From Paraburkholderia phenazinium (lineage in GTDB: Bacteria > Pseudomonadota > Gammaproteobacteria > Burkholderiales > Burkholderiaceae): a DNA stretch of 64,000 nt. Location of the stretch: positions 310,001 to 374,000 of the forward strand of contig NZ_FSRU01000003.1 in the NCBI RefSeq assembly GCF_900142845.1, given 5' to 3'. Shown piece after piece: positions 16,131-25,798 of the stretch; position 1 is the stretch's first letter, and each line of letters opens with the position of its first letter. The position numbers and the translations under genes are program-made. The notes below the pieces were generated by a model that made no database searches, was not told the origin of the DNA, and saw only the letters and a list, made by a program, of their open reading frames with translations.

Positions 16131-17804
16131 ATGCCGCACAATCGTCGCTCGAAGAACATCACGCAAGGCGTCGCACGCTCGCCGAACCGTTCGATGTTTT
16201 ACGCCATCGGCTATCAAAAGGAAGACTTCGACAAGCCGATGATCGGCATCGCCAACGGCCATTCGACGATCACGCCTTGCAACGCCGGCCTGCAGCGCCT
16301 CGCCGACGCGGCGGTCGTCGCAGTCAAAGGCGCCGACGCCAACCCGCAGATCTTCGGCACGCCGACGATCTCCGACGGCATGTCGATGGGCACCGAAGGC
16401 ATGAAGTACTCGCTCGTCTCGCGCGAGGTGATCGCCGACTGCATCGAGACCTGCGTGCAGGGTCAGTGGATGGACGGCGTGGTGGTGATCGGCGGCTGCG
16501 ACAAGAACATGCCGGGCGGCATGATCGGCCTCGCGCGCATGAACGTGCCGGGCATCTACGTGTACGGCGGCACGATCCGGCCGGGCAACTGGAAGGGCGT
16601 CGACCTGACCATCGTGTCGTCGTTCGAAGCGGTGGGCGAGTTCACGGCGGGCCGGATGTCGCAGGAAGATTTTGACGGGATCGAACAGAACGCCTGCCCG
16701 TCGACGGGTTCGTGCGGCGGCATGTACACCGCCAACACCATGAGCTCGTCGTTCGAAGCGCTCGGCATGTCGCTGCTGTACTCGTCGACGATGGCCAATC
16801 CCGATCAGGAGAAAGTGGATTCGGCGGCCGAATCGGCACGCGTGCTGGTCGAAGCGGTCAGGCAAGACCTGAAGCCGCGCGACATCATCACGAAGCAGTC
16901 GATCGAAAACGCCGTGGCCGTGATCATGGCCACGGGCGGCTCGACCAACGCTGTGCTGCACTACCTCGCCATCGCGCATGCGGCGGAGGTGGAATGGAGC
17001 ATCGAAGACTTCGAGCGCATGCGCAAGAAGGTGCCGGTGATCTGCAACCTGAAGCCGTCGGGCCAGTACGTGGCGACCGATCTGCACAAGGCCGGCGGCA
17101 TTCCGCAAGTCATGAAGATCCTGCTCGACGCGGGCATGCTGCACGGCGATTGCATCACCATCACCGGCAAGACGCTTGCCGAAGAACTGAAGGACGTGCC
17201 GGCCAAACCGCGTGCGGATCAGCAGGTGATCTTCCCGATCGAGAAAGCACTGTACAAGGAAGGCCACCTCGCGATCCTCAAGGGCAATCTTGCGGTCGAC
17301 GGCGCCGTCGCCAAGATCACCGGCCTGAAGAACCCGGTCATCACCGGACCGGCCCGCGTGTTCGACGACGAGCAAAGCGCGCTGGAAGCGATTCTCGCCG
17401 ACAAGATCAAGGCCGGCGACGTGGTCGTGCTGCGCTACCTCGGCCCGAAAGGCGGCCCCGGCATGCCCGAAATGCTCGCGCCGACTTCGGCGATCATCGG
17501 CAAGGGGTTGGGCGAAAGCGTGGGCCTGATCACCGACGGCCGCTTCTCCGGCGGCACATGGGGCATGGTGGTGGGGCACGTCGCGCCGGAAGCGTTTGTG
17601 GGTGGCACGATTGCGTTCGTTCAGGAAGGCGATTCGATCACCATCGACGCCCACACGCTGCTCCTGCAACTGAATATCGACGACGCCGAACTCGCGCGCC
17701 GCCGTGCTGCATGGCAACAGCCAAAGCCGCGTTACACGCGCGGCGTGCTGGCGAAGTATTCGGCGTTGGCGCTGCCGGCCAACAAGGGGGCGGTGACGGG
17801 GTGA
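16131..17804 (+). CDS. ilvD: Dihydroxy-acid dehydratase
   Basis: A 557-residue cytoplasmic Fe-S dehydratase that converts dihydroxyisovalerate and dihydroxymethylvalerate to the 2-keto acid precursors of valine, leucine and isoleucine. Cluster and active-site motifs are visible: [13 protein letters not shown] (about residue 122), [17 protein letters not shown] (about 190) and the C-terminal [15 protein letters not shown] near 470. The start is the ATG at 16131 ([13 protein letters not shown]), with GGAG 7 nt upstream. The frame is open further upstream to 16017, but that stretch includes the leader hairpin. Length matches the family. A terminator follows directly. Confidence 0.96.
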   Translation: MPHNRRSKNITQGVARSPNRSMFYAIGYQKEDFDKPMIGIANGHSTITPCNAGLQRLADAAVVAVKGADANPQIFGTPTISDGMSMGTEGMKYSLVSREVIADCIETCVQGQWMDGVVVIGGCDKNMPGGMIGLARMNVPGIYVYGGTIRPGNWKGVDLTIVSSFEAVGEFTAGRMSQEDFDGIEQNACPSTGSCGGMYTANTMSSSFEALGMSLLYSSTMANPDQEKVDSAAESARVLVEAVRQDLKPRDIITKQSIENAVAVIMATGGSTNAVLHYLAIAHAAEVEWSIEDFERMRKKVPVICNLKPSGQYVATDLHKAGGIPQVMKILLDAGMLHGDCITITGKTLAEELKDVPAKPRADQQVIFPIEKALYKEGHLAILKGNLAVDGAVAKITGLKNPVITGPARVFDDEQSALEAILADKIKAGDVVVLRYLGPKGGPGMPEMLAPTSAIIGKGLGESVGLITDGRFSGGTWGMVVGHVAPEAFVGGTIAFVQEGDSITIDAHTLLLQLNIDDAELARRRAAWQQPKPRYTRGVLAKYSALALPANKGAVTG

Positions 17805-17841
17805 GCTTGAGCGGCCACGTCCGCACCGCCACAAAAAGCCG

Positions 17842-17879
17842 AAAGGGGCGCACGAAAAACCGTGCGCCCCTTTCCTTTT
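17842..17879 (+). terminator. Rho-independent terminator after ilvD
   Basis: A 12-bp GC-rich stem (17842-17853 with 17862-17873), 8-nt A-rich loop, then TTTCCTTTT. Confidence 0.88.
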
Positions 17880-17926
17880 ATAATGCCTGCACCACAAGTC
17901 GGGCACCTGCACCGACGGAGACCAGA

Positions 17927-18253
17927 ATGAAATCAATGTCGTATGCAGCAATAGCGTTGGCGGGCACGCTCGCAATCAGCGCTTCGGCGCAGGCGGAATC
18001 GGCTCCCGGCCTCGCGCTCGCGCAGCAGCAGAACTGCATGAGCTGTCACTCGGTGAACCGTCCGTTCATGGGACCGGCGCTGCATGACGTCGCCGCGAAA
18101 TACGCGTCGCGCGCCGACGCGGAAACTTACCTCGCCCATAAGATCATCGACGGCAGCACGGGGGTCTGGGGTCAGGTGCCGATGCCCGCGAACACCCAGC
18201 TCACGCCCGATCAGGCCGCCGTGCTGGCCGGCTGGATCCTGACGCTGAAATAA
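17927..18253 (+). CDS. Small periplasmic cytochrome c (c551/c552 type)
   Basis: A 108-residue protein with a signal peptide (MKSMSYAAIALAGTLAISASAQA, cleavage near residue 23). One heme-binding CMSCH is at about residues 37-41, followed by the axial methionine in VPMPAN near residue 87 and a C-terminal helix QAAVLAGWILTLK. These are class I cytochrome c features of the c551/c552/c5 type, which carry electrons in the periplasm. GGAG precedes the ATG by 6 nt, and a TATAAT hexamer at 17879-17884 is a likely -10. Partner enzyme unknown; it is monocistronic between a terminator and a convergent gene. Confidence 0.9.
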   Translation: MKSMSYAAIALAGTLAISASAQAESAPGLALAQQQNCMSCHSVNRPFMGPALHDVAAKYASRADAETYLAHKIIDGSTGVWGQVPMPANTQLTPDQAAVLAGWILTLK

Positions 18254-18283
18254 GCCGCGCGCCTCCTTCACCACCCCGCGCGT

Positions 18284-18904
18284 TCAATGCTCGGTCGAAC
18301 GCCGCGCCATTTCTTCGTTGACCGCTTCACGCACCCAGCCGGTCATTTCCGTTTCGAGCGCCAGCGCGACTTCGCGTGTGATCTGGTTGACGAGCCACGT
18401 GGTGTGATCTTGCAGTGCATCACGGCAGCGCGCTTCGATCACTGCGCGCCCTTCGCCCGTCAGATAACTGGCAAAACGTCCGCGCAGACGATCGGCCAGC
18501 ACGTCGGCATCGAGGTTGTGAACCGGCGCGACCGGAACGGGAGCGCGTCCAAAGTGGAAAGCTGAGCTGGGTTCGAACGCCTCGGCGGGCTCAACGGGCT
18601 CAACGGGTTCAGGCGGAGCCGCGAGTTCGAACGGTTGCGGCGCCGAGGCCAGTTCGAACGGCGCCGGCGGCTCGGGCAGCTCGAAAGCCTGCACCTGGGC
18701 CGGCGTGACCGAGTGCACGGTGACGCCATCGGCCGGCTCCGCAGCGACAGCGGCCGGCGCTTCTTCTGCACCCGCTGGCTCAGCCGCAGCCAGCGCCTCA
18801 TCCGCGCCATGGCCCGGCCGCGCGTGCGCGGGCTTGCCTGGCACGAGGATCTCGTTCAGAACCGGTATTGAAGTATCGAAGGATGTATCGGACGAATCGG
18901 GCAC
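18284..18904 (-). CDS. DUF2486 family protein
   Basis: A 206-residue protein of low-complexity type. The N-terminus PDSSDTSFDTSIPVLNEILV is followed by an Ala/Pro/Glu-rich middle (about residues 30-125) with repeated F-E-L-A and P-V-E-P units. A helical C-terminus of about 75 residues (LADRLRGRFASYLTGEGRA, ending in EMARRSTEH) is the conserved part of this Burkholderiaceae family. No enzyme motif is seen. The GTG at 18904 is preferred because GGAG lies 9 nt upstream and the conserved N-terminus begins there. It is downstream of holC and pepA on the same strand. Confidence 0.65.
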   Translation of the reverse strand: MPDSSDTSFDTSIPVLNEILVPGKPAHARPGHGADEALAAAEPAGAEEAPAAVAAEPADGVTVHSVTPAQVQAFELPEPPAPFELASAPQPFELAAPPEPVEPVEPAEAFEPSSAFHFGRAPVPVAPVHNLDADVLADRLRGRFASYLTGEGRAVIEARCRDALQDHTTWLVNQITREVALALETEMTGWVREAVNEEMARRSTEH

Positions 18905-19006
18905 GAATAGACTCCGTCGATGAATCGGGCGATGAGGCAACGCCGCCTCGCCAACCGGCGCGAACCGCGCCGGTTGGCGGCGTCCTCGCACGGCGGCACG
19001 GCGACG

Positions 19007-19423
19007 CTAGCCGCCCTGCTTGTAGTTGTTGAGAGCATAGCCGCGATCACGGTAGAAGCGATAGCGTTCGCGGCCCGCACTCAGTTCGTCTGGTGCGTTA
19101 CCGACCACTTCCAGCAATCTCTCGAAACGCGCGAACTGCGCCGGCACCTCGGCGCCGAGATTCAACAGCACCTGGTAGTGCGGCACGTTGTCGAGATTCG
19201 CGGCCAGCACGATCGGCGTTTGCGCGGCGAGCGCGCTGTCCGCCATGCAGTGCGGCACGAACTCGAGCGGCGCGAAGGTCCACAACTGCTCATCGAAAAC
19301 ACGCAGGCGCGCCGGCTCGGCCAGCACAATGGTGGGCTGGCCGGCCTGGTACGCCTTGCGGACCAGGCGGCACGCGTACAACAGCGAATCGCCGACGTTC
19401 GAGTGAAAATCGATTCTCGTCAT
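19007..19423 (-). CDS. holC: DNA polymerase III chi subunit
   Basis: A 138-residue protein matching the HolC family: MTRIDFHSNVGDSLLYACRLVRKAY at the N-terminus, the DEQLWTF segment near residue 44, FVPHCMADS near 55 and LNLGAEVPAQFARFERLLEVV near 87. Chi binds psi and single-stranded DNA-binding protein, linking the clamp loader to SSB. It lies 49 nt downstream of pepA on the same strand; pepA-holC is a conserved proteobacterial pair. Confidence 0.93.
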   Translation of the reverse strand: MTRIDFHSNVGDSLLYACRLVRKAYQAGQPTIVLAEPARLRVFDEQLWTFAPLEFVPHCMADSALAAQTPIVLAANLDNVPHYQVLLNLGAEVPAQFARFERLLEVVGNAPDELSAGRERYRFYRDRGYALNNYKQGG

Positions 19424-19472
19424 CGGCGGCTCCGCCTCGGCGCAACGATCCGCGCGTCGGTCCTGCGATGGA

Positions 19473-20984
19473 TCATTGTGCAGCGCGATCGATCAAGAAC
19501 TGCGACAGCAGCGGCACCGGACGGCCGGTTGCGCCCTTCGCTGCACCGCTCTTCCATGCCGTGCCGGCGATGTCGAGGTGGGCCCACGGATAGGCCTCGG
19601 TGAAGCGCGACAGGAAGCACGCCGCCGTGATGCTGCCACCCGGACGGCCGCCGATGTTGGCGAGGTCCGCGAAGTTCGACTTCAACTGGTCGTGGTATTC
19701 CTCGTCGAGCGGCATGCGCCATGCCGGATCGGACGCTTCGCGCGAAGCGTCGAGCAGTTCGCCCGCCAGCGCGTCGTCTTTCGAGTACAGGCCGCTGTTG
19801 TGGTGGCCCAGCGCAATCACAACCGCGCCGGTCAGGGTTGCCACATCGATCACCGCAGCCGGCTTGAAACGCTCGGCATAGGTCAGCGCGTCGCACAGGA
19901 TCAGACGGCCTTCGGCGTCGGTGTTCAGCACTTCGATCGTCAGGCCCTTCATGCTGGTGACGATGTCGCCCGGCTTGGTGGCGTTGCCGGCCGGCATGTT
20001 TTCGCAGGTCGGGACGATGACCACCAGGTTGATCTTCAGGCCCATTTCCGCGACCGCACGCAGCGTGCCGAGCACCGAACCGGCGCCGAGCATGTCGTAC
20101 TTCATCTCGTCCATGCCCTCGCCCGGCTTCAGCGAAATGCCGCCGGTGTCGAAGGTGATGCCCTTGCCGACCAGCACCACGGGAGCGGCCTTGGCGGCGG
20201 CGCCCTGGTACTGCAGCACGATGAACTGGGGCGGTTCGACCGAGCCGCGCGTGACGGACAGGAACGAACCCATGCGCAGCGCTTCGAGCTGCTTCTGGCC
20301 CAGCACTTCGACCTTCAGCTTCCAGTCTTTGGCGAGCTTCCTGGCCGTATTGGCGAGGTAAGTCGGGGTGCAGACGTTGCCCGGCAGATTGCCGAGGTCG
20401 CGCGTCAGGTCCATGCCGTTGGCGAGCGCCGCGCCTTGCTTGGCGGCGACCTTGGCGGTTTTCTCGTCGCCGGTGTCGACGCTGAACACGACGCGCTTGA
20501 GGGCGCGCGGGGTCGTGTCCGGCTTGCTCTTCATCTGGGTAAACTTGTACGACAGTTCGCGCAGCGCGAGGATGGCCGTGCGCACGCCCCAGTCGGCCGA
20601 GCGCTCGAGCACCGGCAACTGGGCGAGCGTGAACGTGACCTGAACGATCTTGGTGGCGAGAATGGCGCGCCAGGCGGCCCGCACGGCGTCGCCGTAGGCT
20701 TTCTGGTTGAAGGCGTCCTGCTTGCCGAGGCCAACCAGCAGCACGCGCGAAGCGCCGATACCGGACACTTCGTGCAGGAACAGGGTGGTACCGCTCTTGC
20801 CGTCCATGTCACCGGCTTTGATGATGCGGGTCAACAGACCTTTGGTGGCCGCATCGATCTCCAGTGCGGCACCCGACAGCGTTTGCGACTCGAAAATGCC
20901 GATCACGATGCAATCGGACTTTCCAGTCAGGAACCCGTTTGACGAGCCTTTGCTCCAATCACAGGCTTTTATGCTAAAGTCCAT
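19473..20984 (-). CDS. pepA: Leucyl aminopeptidase
   Basis: A 503-residue M17 aminopeptidase. The N-terminal regulatory/DNA-binding domain covers about residues 1-170. The catalytic domain has [19 protein letters not shown] (metal-binding Lys and Asp, about residue 265), [13 protein letters not shown], and the diagnostic [14 protein letters not shown] near 345. It releases N-terminal residues from peptides using two metal ions in a hexamer; E. coli PepA also helps Xer recombination. The ATG at 20984 ([10 protein letters not shown]) gives the family start; the frame is open upstream without coding character. Divergent from lptF. Confidence 0.96.
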   Translation of the reverse strand: MDFSIKACDWSKGSSNGFLTGKSDCIVIGIFESQTLSGAALEIDAATKGLLTRIIKAGDMDGKSGTTLFLHEVSGIGASRVLLVGLGKQDAFNQKAYGDAVRAAWRAILATKIVQVTFTLAQLPVLERSADWGVRTAILALRELSYKFTQMKSKPDTTPRALKRVVFSVDTGDEKTAKVAAKQGAALANGMDLTRDLGNLPGNVCTPTYLANTARKLAKDWKLKVEVLGQKQLEALRMGSFLSVTRGSVEPPQFIVLQYQGAAAKAAPVVLVGKGITFDTGGISLKPGEGMDEMKYDMLGAGSVLGTLRAVAEMGLKINLVVIVPTCENMPAGNATKPGDIVTSMKGLTIEVLNTDAEGRLILCDALTYAERFKPAAVIDVATLTGAVVIALGHHNSGLYSKDDALAGELLDASREASDPAWRMPLDEEYHDQLKSNFADLANIGGRPGGSITAACFLSRFTEAYPWAHLDIAGTAWKSGAAKGATGRPVPLLSQFLIDRAAQ

Positions 20985-21193
20985 CGCGCTTGTCCTCGGA
21001 TAAAATCTGGGCTTAGGATGAAAGCCGCAATTATCCGCTATTTTTCCCGCGGCGGCTGCACGGTAAGCTGGCGGGACCAACCCGGCGCCTAATAAAAGGC
21101 CGGGCCGCCCCAAGTATTTCGCCCTCTCGAGGGGCCTGGCGCGAAGCGGCAGGTTGGGCGGCACTCTCAAGGCACGCACTCTCTTCATCAACA

Positions 21194-22294
21194 ATGATCT
21201 TTGAACGCTCCCTCCAGCGCGAACTCGCGTACACGGCTGGTGCCGTGTTCATGGTTCTCCTCACGCTCGTGCTGACGACGATGATGATCCGGATCGTCGG
21301 CTTCGCGGCCTCCGGGGAAATCGATCCACGCGACGTGCTGGTCCTGATCGGCCTGACGGTGATCGGCTATCTGGCCATCATGCTGGTCGCGACCCTGTTC
21401 GTGTCGATCCTGTTCGTTCTGACGCGCTGGTACAAAGACTCGGAAATGGTCGTCTGGCTAGCCTCGGGCGTGAGTCTCACGCGCTTCATCCGGCCGATCG
21501 GCGTGTTTGCGACGCCTATCATCATCCTCATCATGTTCTTCGTGTTCGTCGGCTGGCCGTGGTCGAACCAGCAGAGCAAGCTGATCCGCGCGCGCTTCCA
21601 GCAGCGCGACGAGGTCTCGCTGCTCGCGCCGGGCCAGTTCCGCGAATCGGCCGTGAGCCACCGGGTGTTCTTCATCGAGAAGATGTCGCCTGACCAGTCG
21701 CGCGTCGAGAACGTGTTCGTGACCAGCACGGAAAACGGCAAGGTCAACGTGGTGGTGTCGAAGACGGGCCATACCGAGACGCACAAGAACGGCGACCGCT
21801 TCGTCGTGCTTGAAAACGGCCGCCGTTACGACGGCGAGCCGGGCAAGCCGGATTTCCGCATCATGGAATTCGAACGGTACGGCGTGAAGATCCAGAGCCA
21901 GCCGGTGGTCAACGTCCCGACCACTACCGGCACGCCGACGCTGGAACTGCTGCGCAACCCGACCAAGGACAACCTCGCCGAATTCGCGTGGCGCGCGGGC
22001 TTGCCGCTGATTGCGATCAACCTGATGCTGCTGGCCATCCCCCTCGCCCACCAGAACCCGCGGCGCGGCCGCACCCTCAATCTGGTGATGGCGGTGCTGA
22101 TTTATCTGACGTATTCGAATCTTCTGAACGTGGTGCAGTCGTGGGTCGAGCAAGGCAAGATGTCGTTCCCGGTGGGGCTGATTGGGCTGCACGTCATCGT
22201 GGCGGGGATTGTGGCGTTTATTTTCTGGCTGCGCGTGCGCAATCGGCCGCTGTTTTCGCGGGCGATGTTCCACCGTTCGTCGCAGGGAGCCTGA
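21194..22294 (+). CDS. lptF: LPS export permease LptF
   Basis: A 366-residue inner-membrane protein of the YjgP/YjgQ family. Three helices precede a large periplasmic beta-jellyroll (about residues 125-265, containing [18 protein letters not shown]), then three more helices (about 275-345). With LptG it forms the transmembrane part of the LptB2FG transporter that extracts LPS and passes it to LptC/LptA. The start [19 protein letters not shown] is typical. The gene ends 3 nt before lptG; the two are one unit, divergent from pepA. Confidence 0.95.
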   Translation: MIFERSLQRELAYTAGAVFMVLLTLVLTTMMIRIVGFAASGEIDPRDVLVLIGLTVIGYLAIMLVATLFVSILFVLTRWYKDSEMVVWLASGVSLTRFIRPIGVFATPIIILIMFFVFVGWPWSNQQSKLIRARFQQRDEVSLLAPGQFRESAVSHRVFFIEKMSPDQSRVENVFVTSTENGKVNVVVSKTGHTETHKNGDRFVVLENGRRYDGEPGKPDFRIMEFERYGVKIQSQPVVNVPTTTGTPTLELLRNPTKDNLAEFAWRAGLPLIAINLMLLAIPLAHQNPRRGRTLNLVMAVLIYLTYSNLLNVVQSWVEQGKMSFPVGLIGLHVIVAGIVAFIFWLRVRNRPLFSRAMFHRSSQGA

Positions 22295-22297
22295 CCG

Positions 22298-23446
22298 ATG
22301 CGGATCTATGAAAAGTACTTCGCGAGTCAGGTCTACCTTACGTTTCTCTTCGTCCTGTTTGCGTTTTCGGGTCTGTTCTTCTTTTTCGACCTGATCAACG
22401 AACTGAACTCGGTGGGTCACGGCAACTACAAGTTCCAGTATGCGGTGCTGCGGGTGGCGCTGCAGACGCCGTCGCGCTTCTACGAAATCATTCCGGTGGC
22501 CGCGCTGATCAGCTCGATCTACGTGTTTGCGCAGATGGCGGCGAACTCGGAGTACACGATTTTCCGGGTATCGGGTCTCGCGACGAATCAGGCGCTGCGT
22601 TCGCTGCTGAAGATCGGCATTCCGTTGGTGTTCCTCACTTACGTGATCGGCGAAGTGGTCGGGCCTTATACGGATCAGTTGTCCGAACGGGTGCGGCTGG
22701 AAGCGCTAGGTTCGGCGGTGTCGACCAACTTCGAGTCGGGCGTGTGGGTGAAGGACACGTTGACGGCGCGTGCGGACGGCGAGCAGGTGACGCGTTTTGT
22801 GAACGTGGGCAAGCTGCAACCGGACGCGTCGATCACCAATGTGCGCATCTACGAATTCGATTCGAAGTTCCGCCTGTCGAACGTACGGATTGCGGAGAGC
22901 GGCAAGTATCAGCCGCCGGGCCACTGGTTGCTGAAGGACGTGACGGATACGCAATTGCTCGACGTGCCGCCGCTGGCGGGCACGCCGAAGGATGCGCTCA
23001 ATCCGGTCTACCGGGCGAGCCAGACGACCGTGCCGGAGTACTCGTTGCGTTCGGAGCTGACGCCGCAGATTCTGTCGGTGCTGCTGGTGTCGCCGGACAA
23101 TATGTCGATGTTCAACCTGTTCCGCTACATCCAGCATTTGCAGCAGAACCATCAGGACACGCAGCGGTATGAAATTGCGTTGTGGCGCAAGCTGCTGTAT
23201 CCGTTTGCGGTGCTGGTGATGCTGGTGCTGTCGTTGCCGTTTGCGTATCTGCATACGCGCGCGGGCGTGGTGGGGGTGAAGGTGTTTGGCGGGATCATGT
23301 TGGGGATGAGCTTCCAGCTCTTTAATACCTTGTTCTCGCACATGGGGATGTTGAATACCTGGCCTGCGCCTTTGACTGCGGCTACGCCTGGGTTAGTGTA
23401 TCTGGTGCTTGGGTTGGTTGGGTTGAAGTGGGTGGATCGGCATTAG
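22298..23446 (+). CDS. lptG: LPS export permease LptG
   Basis: A 382-residue partner of LptF with the same six-helix plus periplasmic jellyroll layout. The N-terminus MRIYEKYFASQVYLTFLFVLFAF is typical LptG; YEIIPVAALISSIYVFAQMA lies near residue 63, and the last helices follow about 300. Base composition shifts towards G and T along the gene: in rows starting 22681 and 23041 G+T is 36 of 60, and at 23281 it is 39 of 60. This is part of the skew described around repeat element A. Confidence 0.95.
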   Translation: MRIYEKYFASQVYLTFLFVLFAFSGLFFFFDLINELNSVGHGNYKFQYAVLRVALQTPSRFYEIIPVAALISSIYVFAQMAANSEYTIFRVSGLATNQALRSLLKIGIPLVFLTYVIGEVVGPYTDQLSERVRLEALGSAVSTNFESGVWVKDTLTARADGEQVTRFVNVGKLQPDASITNVRIYEFDSKFRLSNVRIAESGKYQPPGHWLLKDVTDTQLLDVPPLAGTPKDALNPVYRASQTTVPEYSLRSELTPQILSVLLVSPDNMSMFNLFRYIQHLQQNHQDTQRYEIALWRKLLYPFAVLVMLVLSLPFAYLHTRAGVVGVKVFGGIMLGMSFQLFNTLFSHMGMLNTWPAPLTAATPGLVYLVLGLVGLKWVDRH

Positions 23447-23456
23447 GGGTTGTGCC

Positions 23457-23834
23457 ATGGCGTTGCACGGGATCGTGCTGTTTGGACATGGGGCTCGGGA
23501 CGCTCGGTGGAGTGAGCCTTTTTTTCGGCTTGCTGAGAAGGTGCGGGCGTCTCATGGCTCCGCCGGGCCTGTTTCGCTGGCGTTTCTCGAGTTGATGGAG
23601 CCGGATTTGCCTACGGCCGTTGCCGAGCAAGTTGATCAAGGGTGTGATGCTGTTACCGTTGTGCCTGTTTTTTTTGGGCAAGGTGGGCATGTCAGGCGGG
23701 ATTTACCTGCGGTGCTTGATGTTTGTCGCTGTGCGCATCCTGGGGTGGATATTCATTGTGCTATCGCTGTTGGGGAGGATGAGTCTGTGATTGATGCTGT
23801 TGCTCTGTATTGCCTTCGGCAAGTGCAGGGTTAG
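23457..23834 (+). CDS. cbiX: Short CbiX-type sirohydrochlorin chelatase
   Basis: A 125-residue protein of the CbiXS/SirB half-size class. It starts GIVLFGHGARDARWSEPF, with the catalytic-type histidine in FGHGARD, and has VVPVFFGQGGHVRRDLP near residue 68-84 with the second metal-binding histidine. Such enzymes insert cobalt or iron into sirohydrochlorin. Cobalt (cobalamin) and iron (siroheme for CysI) are both plausible here, with cobA 3.2 kb away and convergent. The coding strand is unusually G/T-rich (rows at 23641 and 23701: 45 and 42 of 60 bases), unlike lptF. The ATG is 10 nt after the lptG stop. Confidence 0.85.
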   Translation: MALHGIVLFGHGARDARWSEPFFRLAEKVRASHGSAGPVSLAFLELMEPDLPTAVAEQVDQGCDAVTVVPVFFGQGGHVRRDLPAVLDVCRCAHPGVDIHCAIAVGEDESVIDAVALYCLRQVQG

Positions 23835-23867
23835 CTTAGCTTAGCGATTCTTTGCCCTTCTCTTGCT

Positions 23868-23969
23868 GATTTTGCCTGCGGCGCCTTGGTTTTGGCGTTG
23901 CTCCTGCGGTGTTGGCCTCTCCTTGTTTTCTTATCGGTCTATTAGCTTCGCCCCTGTGCGGGGCAGCAC
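23868..23969. repeat. Repeat element A, outer left arm
   Basis: Starts with TTTGCCTGCGGCG soon after the cbiX stop and runs through a conserved GGTCTATTAG and the small hairpin GCCCC-TGTGC-GGGGC. The same order occurs at 55925-56029, and in reverse complement at 26975-27079, 57836-57940 and 60018-60080. It is interrupted by IS copy 1 after the CAC at 23967-23969. Confidence 0.85.
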
Positions 23970-24030
23970 TGTAGTGGTCCAATGACTCTGGACACCTCTA
24001 AAGGGGATAATTCTCCAACCGAGGTGAGAA

Positions 24031-24333
24031 ATGAGCAGACGGAACATAACTGACGAATTCAAGGCAGAAGCGGTGCAGCTGGTGGTTGCGCAGGGCTACT
24101 CGTTCGCGAAGGCCAGCGAAGCGCTAGGTGTTGGCGATACGGCGTTGCGGCGGTGGGTGGCGCAGTGGCGCGCCGAGCAGGTCCAGCCGCCGCGCACGCA
24201 GGTGCAGGTCAAAGCTGACCAGCGGCGTATCCGGGAGCTTGAGGCGCGGGTGGTCGAGCTTGAACGTGAGCGCGACATACTAAAAAAGTCCACGGCCTTC
24301 TTCGTCAAGGAACTGGATCGCTCCTCGAAGTGA
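24031..24333 (+). CDS. IS3-family transposase OrfA (copy 1)
   Basis: A 100-residue protein with an N-terminal helix-turn-helix (EFKAEAVQLVVAQGYSFAKA, then DTALRRWVAQW) that binds the IS ends. A leucine-zipper helix follows (about residues 60-85, RIRELEARVVELERERDIL). The A AAA AAG heptamer at 24282-24288, in frame CTA-AAA-AAG, is the usual site for -1 frameshifting to make the OrfAB transposase. GAGGTGAG precedes the ATG. The stop overlaps the orfB GTG. Confidence 0.95.
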   Translation: MSRRNITDEFKAEAVQLVVAQGYSFAKASEALGVGDTALRRWVAQWRAEQVQPPRTQVQVKADQRRIRELEARVVELERERDILKKSTAFFVKELDRSSK

Positions 24334-25166
24334 TCCGTTCGCTGAAGAAGGCCTGGCCGGTGAGTCTGATGTGCAGGTTGCTGAAGGTGCCGCGAAGCAG
24401 CTACTACGCGTTCGCGGGACGGGTTTGCAAGCCGGCAGCTTCACCCGCGCTACTCAGAACTGTGCGCCAGATCCACAGCGAGAGCCGCAGCAGTTACGGC
24501 AGTCGCAGGATGGCGCGGGCGCTGCAGCAGCAAGGTCACGCGATCGGACGCTACCGGGCCCGTTCGCTGATGCGCGAGGCGCAACTGGCGGTGGCGCGAC
24601 GGCGAACGCACCGCTATCGCAAGGCCGAAGGTGAAGCACTGGTGGCGCCCAACCTGCTGGAGCGCAAGTTCGAGCCGGGTGCGATCAACCGGGTATGGGC
24701 CGGTGACATTACGTATGTGAGAACGCGGCAGGGCTGGTCCTATCTGGCGATCGTGATGGATCTGCATTCGCGTCGCATCGTGGGCTGGGCGTTTGCCTTG
24801 CAGGCGGATACCGAGCTGGTGATCCAGGCGCTACAGCAGGCCCGCAGCAGCCGGCGCCCAGCCCCCGGACTGATGTTCCACTCCGACCAGGGCTGCCAGT
24901 ACACCAGCGAACGCTTCGTGAGTGATCTGAAGGCAAACGGGATGGTGCAGAGCATGAGCCGAAAGGGAAACTGCTGGGACAACGCGGTGGTCGAGCGCTT
25001 CTTCAGAAGCCTGAAGAGTGAATGGATCGGAGAACAGGAGTACTGCAGTCACGAACAGGCCCAGCGCGATATCGCGGGTTACGTGGCTGACTTTTACAAC
25101 TACCGGCGCATCCATTCGGCGGCCAATGATTCGCCACCGGCGCGTTATGAGGCTTCTATTTACTGA
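24330..25166 (+). CDS. IS3-family transposase OrfB, DDE catalytic part (copy 1)
   Basis: A 278-residue catalytic domain of the rve (retroviral integrase) fold. After the N-terminal HTH_21 segment (SRSSYGSRRMARALQQQG) come the catalytic DDE residues: D in VWAGDITYVRT (about 125), D in MFHSDQGCQYTS (about 186) and E in WDNAVVERFFRSLKSEW (about 222). It is made as the OrfAB fusion by -1 frameshift; the annotated GTG overlaps the orfA stop as GTGA. It cuts and joins the IS ends. Intact, so potentially active. Confidence 0.95.
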   Translation: MIRSLKKAWPVSLMCRLLKVPRSSYYAFAGRVCKPAASPALLRTVRQIHSESRSSYGSRRMARALQQQGHAIGRYRARSLMREAQLAVARRRTHRYRKAEGEALVAPNLLERKFEPGAINRVWAGDITYVRTRQGWSYLAIVMDLHSRRIVGWAFALQADTELVIQALQQARSSRRPAPGLMFHSDQGCQYTSERFVSDLKANGMVQSMSRKGNCWDNAVVERFFRSLKSEWIGEQEYCSHEQAQRDIAGYVADFYNYRRIHSAANDSPPARYEASIY

Positions 25167-25206
25167 AAACCCCTTTGTGGGTGTCCAAAGGGGCTTGACC
25201 ACTACA

Positions 25207-25737
25207 CACTTACTTTCTTTGCCGCCGCAAAGAAAGTAAGCAAAGAAAGCGGGCTGCAACCGCTAGCCCGTAGTGAGCCATCCCGGTTTGCTCCGGGAAA
25301 CGGCCCAACACGAGACCCTCTCTCGCATTTTCCACCGTCAGTGACACAGCGCTCATCCATCCCGCCTTCGCACTCCGTGCGCAGCGGATGGGTCCGCCCA
25401 TGGTGGCACGCAAGTGTGAACTGGCAACGCTCACGTTGAAATGTTTGGATGCCTAAATAGCACACGGCACGGCACGGCACGGCACGGCACGGCACGGCAC
25501 GGCACGGCACGGCACGGCACGTGCAGGATGAGTGTATCGAAGAAGTGTTATGCCCGACGGCGGGGCGCGCAGCGCGACGCTGGAGCGGACGAGTGCTGTG
25601 TCACTAACGTGGATGGTGCGAGAGCGGGTCTCGTCTTGGGCCGTTCCCCGCAGCAGACCGGGATGGCTCACTACCGGCTAGCGGTGGCAGCCCGCTTTCT
25701 TTGCTTACTTTCTTTGCGGCGGCAAAGAAAGTAAGTG
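25207..25737. repeat. Repeat element A, core between two IS copies
   Basis: These 531 bases hold the two inner arms of element A, which are inverted relative to each other. Hairpins lie at 25209-25240 and 25704-25735 (stem CTTACTTTCTTTGC, 14 bp perfect). The left inner arm continues CAAAGAAAGCGGGCTGCAA to about 25440, and the right inner arm mirrors it from about 25545. In the middle is the GGCAC pentanucleotide array. Short open frames crossing it share a degenerate peptide but are closed by stops in other copies, so no gene is called. Confidence 0.88.
25466..25520. repeat. Pentanucleotide tandem array (GGCAC)11
   Basis: Eleven perfect copies of GGCAC without interruption, at the centre of element A. 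Perfect copies suggest recent slippage; the unit is not a multiple of three and it is non-coding. Confidence 0.98.
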
Positions 25738-25798
25738 TGTAGTGGTCCAATGACTCTGGACACCTCTAAAGGGGATAATTCTCCAACCGAGGTGAGAA

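Larger units (their letters stand above)
23970..25206 (+). mobile_element. IS3-family insertion sequence, copy 1
   Basis: 1237 bp with imperfect terminal inverted repeats (TGTAGTGGTC at both ends; about 28 of 37 positions match) and a 3-bp target duplication CAC (23967-23969 and 25207-25209). It holds two overlapping frames, orfA and orfB, with an A6G slippery heptamer at 24282-24288. The uninterrupted target is visible at 56020-56035. The ORF regions of the three copies in the window are identical in all frames, so transposition was recent. Confidence 0.97.

Noticed and set aside
25018-25239. Frames overlapping the 3' end of orfB and the IS right end
   Set aside because: They recur identically in each IS copy as out-of-frame readings of orfB; no independent evidence.
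25441-25540. Possible CRISPR-like array at the GGCAC repeats
   Set aside because: The unit is 5 bp with no spacers and there are no cas genes; it is a simple tandem repeat.
25210-25734. Small open frames in the repeat arms sharing a peptide ending in LAVAARFLCLLSLRRQRK
   Set aside because: The frame is kept in both arms of element A but is closed by a stop (after GMAHYELAV) in the right arm of B and by frame changes in C. The similarity follows from DNA repeat identity, not from protein selection.
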